A stretch of 64,000 nucleotides of DNA, from positions 1-64,000 of the forward strand of contig NW_027478897.1 of NCBI RefSeq assembly GCF_051014685.1, in the 5' to 3' direction. This stretch comes from Ptiloglossa arizonensis (Eukaryota; Arthropoda; Insecta; Hymenoptera; Colletidae). The notes beneath the pieces were generated by a model. It ran no database searches. It was not told the origin of the DNA and was given only the letters and a program-made list of their open reading frames with translations. Within the stretch, counting starts at the first letter, position 1, and each line of letters starts with the position of its first letter. Both the position numbers and the translations under genes were made by a program. Shown piece by piece: positions 1-8,843 of the stretch.

Positions 1-244
1 ATTTTTGGGTTAGGTCAATCCGTTCGCGAGAAATGTGAGTTTGAAGCCAAGAAATGGTTGAGAAGCCAAAAAAGTTTTCGCAATTCTGCTGCTCCAAACG
101 CTTAACCAGAATGGACTAGGGAAAAAATACACATACCGCTGTAATCGGGCGAGTTTCTACTTTCAGATGCAATAGGAATTTTTGGGTTATGTCAATCCGT
201 TCGCGAGATATGGGAGTTTGAAGCCAAGAAATGGTTGAGAAGGC

Positions 245-255
245 AAAAAATTTTT
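245..255. other. A6T5 tract inside a near-palindrome (one example of many)
   Basis: Six A then five T, flanked by GC and CGC, make an almost perfect 16-bp palindrome, GCAAAAAATTTTTCGC, with one mismatched pair. Nearly every monomer in both dialects retains it as A6T5 or as the AACAAATTTTT variant. Further A/T runs lie at offsets 2-6 and 122-127. AnTn tracts are known to curve DNA and influence nucleosome placement, so a chromatin role is reasonable but inferred. Confidence 0.6.
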
Positions 256-310
256 CGCAATTCTGCTGCTCCAAACGCTTAACAAGAATGGCCTAGGGAA
301 AAAATACACA

Positions 311-327
311 TACCGTTGTAATCGGGC
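311..327 (+). other. CENP-B-box-like 17-bp motif (one example of many)
   Basis: The bases are TACCGTTGTAATCGGGC. The mammalian CENP-B box core is commonly written NTTCGNNNNANNCGGGN. This stretch has the right length and spacing and matches CG, A and CGGG, which is 7 of the 9 fixed positions. It differs only at the leading TT (here AC). The motif occurs in most monomers at offset 134-150. Variants with CTG, AAA or AGT near the middle keep the fixed bases, whereas the GCATACAG, GCATGCAG and ATACTGTAG variants break the CCG. Whether any CENP-B-like protein binds it is unknown, and a chance resemblance is possible. Confidence 0.4.
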
Positions 328-1000
328 GAGTTTCTACTTTCAGATGCAACAGGAATTTTTGGGTTAGGTCAATCCGTTCGCGAGATATGGGAGTAGAAGC
401 TAAGAAATGGTTGAGAAGACAACAAATTTTTCGCAATTCTGCTGCTCCAAACGCTTAACCAGAATGGCCTAGAGAGAAAATACACATACCGTTGTAATCG
501 GGCTAGTTTCTACTTTCAGATGCAATAGGAATTTTTGGGTTAGGTCAATCCGTTCGCGAGATATGCGAGTTTGAAGCTAAGAAATGGTTGAAAAGACAAC
601 AAATTTTTCGCAATTCTGCTGCTCCAAACGCTAAACCAGAATGGCCTAGGGAAAAAATACGCATGCAGTTGTAATCGGGCGAGTTTCTACTTTCAGATGC
701 AATAGGAATTTTTGGGTTAGGTCAATCCGTTCGCGAGATATGGGAGTTTGAAGCCAAGAAATGGTTGAGAAGGTAAAAAATTTATCGCAATTCTGCTGCT
801 CCAAACGCTTAACCAGAATGGCCTAGGGAAAAAATACACATACCGTTGTAATCGGGCGAGTTTCTACTTTCAGATGCAATAGGAATTTTTGGGTTAGGTC
901 AATCCGTTCGCGAGATATGGGAGTTTGAAGCTAAGAAATGGTTGAGAAGACAACAAATTTTTCGCAATTCTGCTGCTCCAAACGCTTGACCAGAATAGGC

Positions 1001-1530
1001 TAGGGAAAAAATACACATACCGTTGTAATCGGGCGAGATCCTACTTCCAGACGCTACAGGAATTTTTGGGTTAGGTCAATCCGTTCGCGAGATATGGGAG
1101 TTTGAAGCCAAGAAATGGTTGAGAAGGCAAAAAATTTTTCGCACTTCTGCTGCTCCAAACGCTTAACCAGAATGGCCTAGGGAAAAAATACACATACCGC
1201 TGTAATCGGGCGAGTTTCTACTTTCAGATGCAACAGGAATTTTAGGGTTAGGTCAATCCGTTCGCGAGATATGGGAGTTTGAAGCCAAGGAATGGTTGAG
1301 AAGGCAAAAAATTTTTCGCAATTCTGCTGCTCCAAACGCTTAACCAGAATGGCCTAGTGAAAAAATACACATACCGTTGTAATCGGGCGAGCTTCTACTT
1401 TCAGATGCAATAGGAATTTTTGGGTTAGGTCATTCCGTTCGCGAGATATGGGAGTTTGAAGCCAAGAAATGGTTGAGAAGACAACAAATTTTTCGAATTC
1501 TGCTGCTCCAAGCGCTTAACCAGAATGGCC
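1001..1530. repeat. 3-monomer block, copy 1 (530 bp)
   Basis: This three-monomer block is followed directly by a second copy offset by 530 bp, and I saw no difference between them by eye. Shared markers are GGCGAGATCCTACTTCCAG at 1,027 and 1,557, ATTTTAGGGTTAGG at 1,239 and 1,769, GCCAAGGAATGG, GTGAAAAAATACAC, GGTCATTCCG and the one-base deletion TTTCGAATTC. The copies diverge before 1,001/1,531 and after about 2,092. Confidence 0.9.
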
Positions 1531-2060
1531 TAGGGAAAAAATACACATACCGTTGTAATCGGGCGAGATCCTACTTCCAGACGCTACAGGAATTTTTGGG
1601 TTAGGTCAATCCGTTCGCGAGATATGGGAGTTTGAAGCCAAGAAATGGTTGAGAAGGCAAAAAATTTTTCGCACTTCTGCTGCTCCAAACGCTTAACCAG
1701 AATGGCCTAGGGAAAAAATACACATACCGCTGTAATCGGGCGAGTTTCTACTTTCAGATGCAACAGGAATTTTAGGGTTAGGTCAATCCGTTCGCGAGAT
1801 ATGGGAGTTTGAAGCCAAGGAATGGTTGAGAAGGCAAAAAATTTTTCGCAATTCTGCTGCTCCAAACGCTTAACCAGAATGGCCTAGTGAAAAAATACAC
1901 ATACCGTTGTAATCGGGCGAGCTTCTACTTTCAGATGCAATAGGAATTTTTGGGTTAGGTCATTCCGTTCGCGAGATATGGGAGTTTGAAGCCAAGAAAT
2001 GGTTGAGAAGACAACAAATTTTTCGAATTCTGCTGCTCCAAGCGCTTAACCAGAATGGCC
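1531..2060. repeat. 3-monomer block, copy 2 (530 bp)
   Basis: This is the second tandem copy of the block at 1,001-1,530. Identity continues to about 2,092, where GGACGAG replaces GGGCGAG. The end of this block and the two monomers after it (about 1,880-2,295) recur at about 14,264-14,680, where they are joined to a different upstream partner. That is evidence that block boundaries have been reshuffled. Confidence 0.9.
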
Positions 2061-2298
2061 TAGGGAAAAAATACACATACCGTTGTAATCGGACGAGTTT
2101 CTACTTTCAGATGCAATAGGAATTTTTGGGTTAGATCAATCCGTTCGCGAGATATGGGAGTTTGAAGCCAAGAAATGGTTGAGAAGGCAAAAAATTTTTC
2201 GCAATTCTGCTGCTCCAAACGCTTGACCAGAATGGGCTAGGGAAGAAATACACATACCGTTGTAATCGGGCGAGTTTCTACTTCCAGACGCTACAGTA

Positions 2299-3713
2299 AT
2301 TTTTGGGTTAGGTCAATCCGTTCGCGAGAAATGTGAGTTTGAAGCCAAGAAATGGTTGAGAAGGCAAAAAAGTTTTCGCAATTCTGCTGCTCCAAACGCT
2401 TAACCAGAATGGACTAGGGAAAAAATACACATACCGCTGTAATCGGGCGAGTTTCTACTTTCAGATGCAATAGGAATTTTTGGGTTATGTCAATCCGTTC
2501 GCGAGATATGGGAGTTTGAAGCCAAGAAATGGTTGAGAAGGCAAAAAATTTTTCGCAATTCTGCTGCTCCAAACGCTTAACAAGAATGGCCTAGGGAAAA
2601 AATACACATACCGTTGTAATCGGGCGAGTTTCTACTTTCAGATGCAACAGGAATTTTTGGGTTAGGTCAATCCGTTCGCGAGATATGGGAGTAGAAGCTA
2701 AGAAATGGTTGAGAAGACAACAAATTTTTCGCAATTCTGCTGCTCCAAACGCTTAACCAGAATGGCCTAGAGAGAAAATACACATACCGTTGTAATCGGG
2801 CTAGTTTCTACTTTCAGATGCAATAGGAATTTTTGGGTTAGGTCAATCCGTTCGCGAGATATGCGAGTTTGAAGCTAAGAAATGGTTGAAAAGACAACAA
2901 ATTTTTCGCAATTCTGCTGCTCCAAACGCTAAACCAGAATGGCCTAGGGAAAAAATACGCATGCAGTTGTAATCGGGCGAGTTTCTACTTTCAGATGCAA
3001 TAGGAATTTTTGGGTTAGGTCAATCCGTTCGCGAGATATGGGAGTTTGAAGCCAAGAAATGGTTGAGAAGGCAAAAAATTTATCGCAATTCTGCTGCTCC
3101 AAGCGCTTAACCAGAATGGCCTAGGGAAGAAATACACACACCGTTGTAATCGGGCGAGTTTCTACTTTCAGATGCAATAGGAATTTTTGGGTTAGGTCAA
3201 TCCGTTCGCGAGATATGGGAGTTTGAAGCCAAGAAATGGTTGAGAAGGCAAAAAATTTTTCGCAATTCTGCTGCTCCAAACGCTTAACCAGAATGGCGTA
3301 GGGAAAAAATACACATACCGTTGTAATCGGGCGAGTTTCTACTTTCAGATGCAACAGGAATTTTTGGGTTAGGTCAATCCGTTCGCGAGATATGGGAGTT
3401 TGAAGCTAAGAAATGGTTGAGAAGACAACAAATTTTTCGCACTTCTGCTGCTCCAAACGCTTAACCAGAATGGCCTAGGGAAAAAATACACATACCGTTG
3501 TAATCGGGCGAGTTTCTACTTTCAGATGCAATAGGAATTTTTGGGATAGGTCAATCCGTTCGCGAGATATGGGAGTTTGAAGCTAAGAAATGGTTGAGAA
3601 GACAACAAATTTTTCGCAATTCTGCTGCTCCAAACGCTTGACCAGAATGGGCTAGGGAAGAAATACACATACCGTTGTAATCGGGCGTGTTTCTACTTCC
3701 AGACGCTACAGTA
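2299..3713. repeat. Dialect A higher-order repeat, 8-monomer unit (1,415 bp)
   Basis: This is the reference 8-mer. The monomers can be told apart by their variants: m1 GAGAAATGTGAG and GGACTAGGG; m2 GGGTTATGTCAAT and AACAAGAATGG; m3 GGGAGTAGAAGCT and CTAGAGAG; m4 TATGCGAGTTTGAAGCT, GCTAAACCAG and GCATGCAG; m5 TTTATCGC, CCAAGCGCTT and ACACACACCG; m6 GGCGTAGGG; m7 GAAGCT with CGCACTTCTG; m8 GGGATAGGTCAAT, CTTGACC and CTACAGT. The next m1 begins at 3,714. The first five monomers match 1 to about 780 of the window. Confidence 0.85.
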
Positions 3714-5305
3714 ATTTTTGGGTTAGGTCAATCCGTTCGCGAGAAATGTGAGTTTGAAGCCAAGAAATGGTTGAGAAGGCAAAAAAGTTTTCGCAATTCT
3801 GCTGCTCCAAACGCTTAACCAGAATGGACTAGGGAAAAAATACACATACCGCTGTAATCGGGCGAGTTTCTACTTTCAGATGCAATAGGAATTTTTGGGT
3901 TATGTCAATCCGTTCGCGAGATATGGGAGTTTGAAGCCAAGAAATGGTTGAGAAGGCAAAAAATTTTTCGCAATTCTGCTGCTCCAAACGCTTAACAAGA
4001 ATGGCCTAGGGAAAAAATACACATGCAGTTGTAATCGGGCGAGTTTCTACTTTCAGATGCAATAGGAATTTTTGGGTTAGGTCAATCCGTTCGCGAGATA
4101 TGGGAGTTTGAAGCCAAGAAATGGTTGAGAAGGCAAAAAATTTATCGCAATTCTGCTGCTCCAAGCGCTTAACCAGAATGGCCTAGGGAAGAAATACACA
4201 CACCGTTGTAATCGGGCGAGTTTCTACTTTCAGATGCAATAGGAATTTTTGGGTTAGGTCAATCCGTTCGCGAGATATGGGAGTTTGAAGCCAAGAAATG
4301 GTTGAGAAGGCAAAAAATTTTTCGCAATTCTGCTGCTCCAAACGCTTAACCAGAATGGCGTAGGGAAAAAATACACATACCGTTGTAATCGGGCGAGTTT
4401 CTACTTTCAGATGCAACAGGAATTTTTGGGTTAGGTCAATCCGTTCGCGAGATATGGGAGTTTGAAGCTAAGAAATGGTTGAGAAGACAACAAATTTTTC
4501 GCACTTCTGCTGCTCCAAACGCTTAACCAGAATGGCCTAGGGAAAAAATACACATACCGCTGTAATCGGGCGAGTTTCTACTTTCAGATGCAATAGGAAT
4601 TTTTGGGTTATGTCAATCCGTTCGCGAGATATGGGAGTTTGAAGCCAAGAAATGGTTGAGAAGGCAAAAAATTTTTCGCAATTCTGCTGCTCCAAACGCT
4701 TAACAAGAATGGCCTAGGGAAAAAATACACATACCGTTGTAATCGGGCGAGTTTCTACTTTCAGATGCAACAGGAATTTTTGGGTTAGGTCAATCCGTTC
4801 GCGAGATATGGGAGTAGAAGCTAAGAAATGGTTGAGAAGACAACAAATTTTTCGCAATTCTGCTGCTCCAAACGCTTAACCAGAATGGCCTAGAGAGAAA
4901 ATACACATACCGTTGTAATCGGGCTAGTTTCTACTTTCAGATGCAATAGGAATTTTTGGGTTAGGTCAATCCGTTCGCGAGATATGCGAGTTTGAAGCTA
5001 AGAAATGGTTGAACAGACAACAAATTTTTCGCAATTCTGCTGCTCCAAACGCTAAACCAGAATGGCCTAGGGAAAAAATACGCATGCAGTTGTAATCGAG
5101 CGAGTTTCTACTTTCAGATGCAATAGGAATTTTTGGGTTAGATCAATCCGTTCGCGAGATATGGGAGTTTGAAGCCAAGAAATGGTTGAGAAGGCAAAAA
5201 ATTTTTCGCAATTCTGCTGCTCCAAACGCTTGACCAGAATGGGCTAGGGAAGAAATACACATACCGTTGTAATCGGGCGTGTTTCTACTTCCAGACGCTA
5301 CAGTA
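3714..5305. repeat. Rearranged dialect A unit, 9 monomers (1,592 bp)
   Basis: In the nomenclature of the 2,299 unit the order is m1, an m2/m4 hybrid, m5, m6, m7, m2, m3, m4 and an m8-like monomer with GGGTTAGATCAAT. The hybrid has the m2 marker AACAAGAATGG followed by the m4 marker CATGCAG, joined as ACACATGCAG at about 4,019-4,028. The order explains the extra length: m3-m4 were skipped by the hybrid, and m2-m4 were then added after m7. This is the signature of unequal exchange between misaligned 8-mers. Confidence 0.8.
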
Positions 5306-6367
5306 ATTTTTGGGTTAGGTCAATCCGTTCGCGAGAAATGTGAGTTTGAAGCCAAGAAATGGTTGAGAAGGCAAAAAAGTTTTCGCAATTCTGCTGCTCC
5401 AAACGCTTAACCAGAATGGACTAGGGAAAAAATACACATACCGCTGTAATCGGGCGAGTTTCTACTTTCAGATGCAATAGGAATTTTTGGGTTATGTCAA
5501 TCCGTTCGCGAGATATGGGAGTTTGAAGCCAAGAAATGGTTGAGAAGGCAAAAAATTTTTCGCAATTCTGCTGCTCCAAACGCTTAACAAGAATGGCCTA
5601 GGGAAAAAATACACATGCAGTTGTAATCGGGCGAGTTTCTACTTTCAGATGCAATAGGAATTTTTGGGTTAGGTCAATCCGTTCGCGAGATATGGGAGTT
5701 TGAAGCCAAGAAATGGTTGAGAAGGCAAAAAATTTATCGCAATTCTGCTGCTCCAAGCGCTTAACCAGAATGGCCTAGGGAAGAAATACACACACCGTTG
5801 TAATCGGGCGAGTTTCTACTTTCAGATGCAATAGGAATTTTTGGGTTAGGTCAATCCGTTCGCGAGATATGGGAGTTTGAAGCCAAGAAATGGTTGAGAA
5901 GGCAAAAAATTTTTCGCAATTCTGCTGCTCCAAACGCTTAACCAGAATGGCGTAGGGAAAAAATACACATACCGTTGTAATCGGGCGAGTTTCTACTTTC
6001 AGATGCAACAGGAATTTTTGGGTTAGGTCAATCCGTTCGCGAGATATGGGAGTTTGAAGCTAAGAAATGGTTGAGAAGACAACAAATTTTTCGCACTTCT
6101 GCTGCTCCAAACGCTTAACCAGAATGGCCTAGGGAAAAAATACACATACCGTTGTAATCGGGCGAGTTTCTACTTTCAGATGCAATAGGAATTTTTGGGA
6201 TAGGTCAATCCGTTCGCGAGATATGGGAGTTTGAAGCTAAGAAATGGTTGAGAAGACAACAAATTTTTCGCAATTCTGCTGCTCCAAACGCTTGACCAGA
6301 ATGGGCTAGGGAAAAAATACACATACCGTTGTAATCGGGCGAGTTTCTACTTCCAGACGCTACAGGA
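5306..6367. repeat. Shortened dialect A unit, 6 monomers (1,062 bp)
   Basis: The order is m1, the same m2/m4 hybrid (ACACATGCAG at about 5,611), m5, m6, m7, m8. About 836 bp from the start match the 3,714 unit at an offset of 1,592 bp, including the hybrid, so the hybrid arose once and was then copied. It is a simple two-monomer deletion form of the 8-mer. Confidence 0.8.
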
Positions 6368-7782
6368 ATTTTTGGGTTAGGTCAATCCGTTCGCGAGATA
6401 TGGGAGTTTGAAGCCAAGAAATGGTTGAGAAGGCAAAAAATTTTTCGCAATTCTGCTGCTCCAAACGCTTAACCAGAATGGACTAGGGAAAAAATACACA
6501 TACCGCTGTAATCGGGCGAGTTTCTACTTTCAGATGCAATAGGAATTTTTGGGTTATGTCAATCCGTTCGCGAGATATGGGAGTTTGAAGCCAAGAAATG
6601 GTTGAGAAGGCAAAAAATTTTTCGCAATTCTGCTGCTCCAAACGCTTAACAAGAATGGCCTAGGGAAAAAATACACATACCGTTGTAAGCGGGCGAGTTT
6701 CTACTTTCAGATGCAACAGGAATTTTTGGGTTAGGTCAATCCGTTCGCGAGATATGGGAGTAGAAGCTAAGAAATGGTTGAGAAGACAACAAATTTTTCG
6801 CAATTCTGCTGCTCCAAACGCTTAACCAGAATGGCCTAGAGAGAAAATACACATACCGTTGTAATCGGGCTAGTTTCTACTTTCAGATGCAATAGGAATT
6901 TTTGGGTTAGGTCAATCCGTTCGCGAGATATGCGAGTTTGAAGCTAAGAAATGGTTGAACAGACAACAAATTTTTCGCAATTCTGCTGCTCCAAACGCTA
7001 AACCAGAATGGCCTAGGGAAAAAATACGCATGCAGTTGTAATCGGGCGAGTTTCTACTTTCAGATGCAATAGGAATTTTTGGGTTAGGTCAATCCGTTCG
7101 CGAGATATGGGAGTTTGAAGCCAAGAAATGGTTGAGAAGGCAAAAAATTTATCGCAATTCTGCTGCTCCAAGCGCTTAACCAGAATGGCCTAGGGAAGAA
7201 ATACACACACCGTTGTAATCGGGCGAGTTTCTACTTTCAGATGCAATAGGAATTTTTGGGTTAGGTCAATCCGTTCGCGAGATATGGGAGTTTGAAGCCA
7301 AGAAATGGTTGAGAAGGCAAACAATTTTTCGCAATTCTGCTGCTCCAAACGCTTAACCAGAATGGCGTAGGGAAAAAATACACATACCGTTGTAATCGGG
7401 CGAGTTTCTACTTTCAGATGCAACAGGAATTTTTGGGTTAGGTCAATCCGTTCGCGAGATATGGGAGTTTGAAGCTAAGAAATGGTTGAGAAGACAACAA
7501 ATTTTTCGCACTTCTGCTGCTCCAAACGCTTAACCAGAATGGCCTAGGGAAAAAATACACATACCGTTGTAATCGGGCGAGTTTCTACTTTCAGATGCAA
7601 TAGGAATTTTTGGGATAGGTCAATCCGTTCGCGAGATATGGGAGTTTGAAGCTAAGAAATGGTTGAGAAGACAAAAAATTTTTCGCAATTCTGCTGCTCC
7701 AAACGCTTGACCAGAATGGGCTAGGGAAAAAATACACATACCGTTGTAATCGGGCGAGTTCCTACTTCCAGACGCTACAGGA
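6368..7782. repeat. Dialect A higher-order repeat, 8-monomer unit (1,415 bp)
   Basis: This returns to the full order m1-like, m2, m3, m4, m5, m6, m7, m8. The first monomer has lost the GAGAAATGTGAG variant and carries GAGATATGGGAG but keeps GGACTAGGG. Private variants include GTAAGCGGG near 6,686 and GGCAAACAATTTTTCG near 7,316. The m8 monomer still has GGGATAGGTCAAT. Confidence 0.8.
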
Positions 7783-8843
7783 ATTTTTGGGTTAGGTCAA
7801 TCCGTTCGCGAGATATGGGAGTTTGAAGCCAAGAAATGGTTGAGAAGGCAAAAAATTTTTCGCAATTCTGCTGCTCCAAACGCTTAACCAGAATGGCCTA
7901 GGGAAAAAATACACATACCGCTGTAATCGGGCGAGTTTCTACTTTCAGATGCAACAGGAATTTTTGGGTTAGGTCAATCCGTTCGCGAGATATGGGAGTT
8001 TGAAGCCAAGGAATGGTTGAGAAGGCAAAAAATTTTTCACAATTCTGCTGCTCCAAACGCTTGACCAGAATGGGCTAGGGAAAAAATACACATACCGCTG
8101 TAATCGGGCGAGTTTCTACTTTCAGATGCAACAGGAATTTTTGGGTTAGGTCAATCCGTTCGCGAGATATGGGAGTTTGAAGCCAAGAAATGGTTGAGAA
8201 GGCAAAAAATTTTTCGCAATTCTGCTGCTCCAAACGCTTAACAAGAATGGCCTAGGGAAAAAATACACATACCGTTGTAATCGGGCGAGTTTCTACTTTC
8301 AGATGCAACAGGAATTTTTGGGTTAGGTCAATCCGTTCGCGAGATATGGGAGTAGAAGCTAAGAAATGGTTGAGAAGACAACAAATTTTTCGCAATTCTG
8401 CTGCTCCAAACGCTTAACCAGAATGGCCTAGAGAGAAAATACACATACCGTTGTAATCGGGCTAGTTTCTACTTTCAGATGCAATAGGAATTTTTGGGTT
8501 AGGTCAATCCGTTCGCGAGATATGCGAGTTTGAAGCTAAGAAATGGTTGAAAAGACAACAAATTTTTCGCAATTCTGCTGCTCCAAACGCTAAACCAGAA
8601 TAGCCTAGGGAAAAAATACGCATGCAGTTGTAATCGGGCGAGTTTCTACTTTCAGATGCAATAGGAATTTTTGGGTTAGGTCAATCCGTTCGCGAGATAT
8701 GGGAGTTTGAAGCCAAGAAATGGTTGAGAAGGCAAAAAATTTATCGCAATTCTGCTGCTCCAAGCGCTTAACCAGAATGGCCTAGGGAAGAAATACACAC
8801 ACCGTTGTAATCGGGCGAGTTTCTACTTTCAGATGCAATAGGA
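7783..8843. repeat. Partial dialect A unit, 6 monomers
   Basis: Monomers start at 7,783, 7,960, 8,137, 8,314, 8,490 and 8,667. The last four correspond to m2 (AACAAGAATGG, but without the GGGTTATGTC variant), m3, m4 and m5. The 7,960 monomer has GCCAAGGAATGG, TTTTTCACAATTC and CTTGACC. The unit stops after m5, where dialect B-like monomers begin. Confidence 0.7.

Larger units (their letters stand above)
178..354. repeat. Reference satellite monomer, 177 bp
   Basis: This full-length monomer serves as a coordinate reference. In order it holds: a T5 run (offset 2-6); a GGGTTA-GTCAATCC segment; the palindrome TCGCGA followed by GATATGGG (about 24-37); GAAGCCAAGAAATGGTTGAGAAGGC (about 44-67); the A6T5 tract (68-78); CGCAATTCTGCTGCTCC; CCAAACGCTTAAC; GAATGGCCTAGGG; an A6 run (122-127); ACACATACCG with the CENP-B-box-like stretch (134-150); and GTTTCTACTTTCAGATGCAACAGG. 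A similar monomer counted by hand is about 42% GC. The length is exactly 3 x 59, so reading frames carry over from one monomer to the next. The offset-1 start is my convention. Confidence 0.95.
1..8843. repeat. Dialect A domain, first segment
   Basis: About 50 monomers share variants that are rare or absent in the right two thirds of the window: GAGAAATGTGAG, GGGTTATGTCAAT, GGGAGTAGAAGCT, GCATGCAGTTG, CTTGACCAGAATGGGCTAGGG and CTTCCAGACGCTACAG. They are organised as higher-order repeats rather than at random. The opening five monomers (1 to about 780) reappear with few differences at 2,299 to about 3,080 and again at 13,446 to about 14,230. No gene or unique sequence was seen. Confidence 0.85.

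Noticed and set aside
178..354. Monomer built from two ancestral half-units, based on AATTTTT near offsets 0 and 72
   Set aside because: Beyond the T-run the two halves do not align convincingly, so an ancestral ~88-bp dimer is not supported by eye.
291..368. Hairpin between CCTAGGGAAAAAAT and the following ATTTTTGGGTTAGG
   Set aside because: Only about 10 of 14 positions can pair and the mismatches fall together in the middle, so this is likely a by-product of A- and T-runs.
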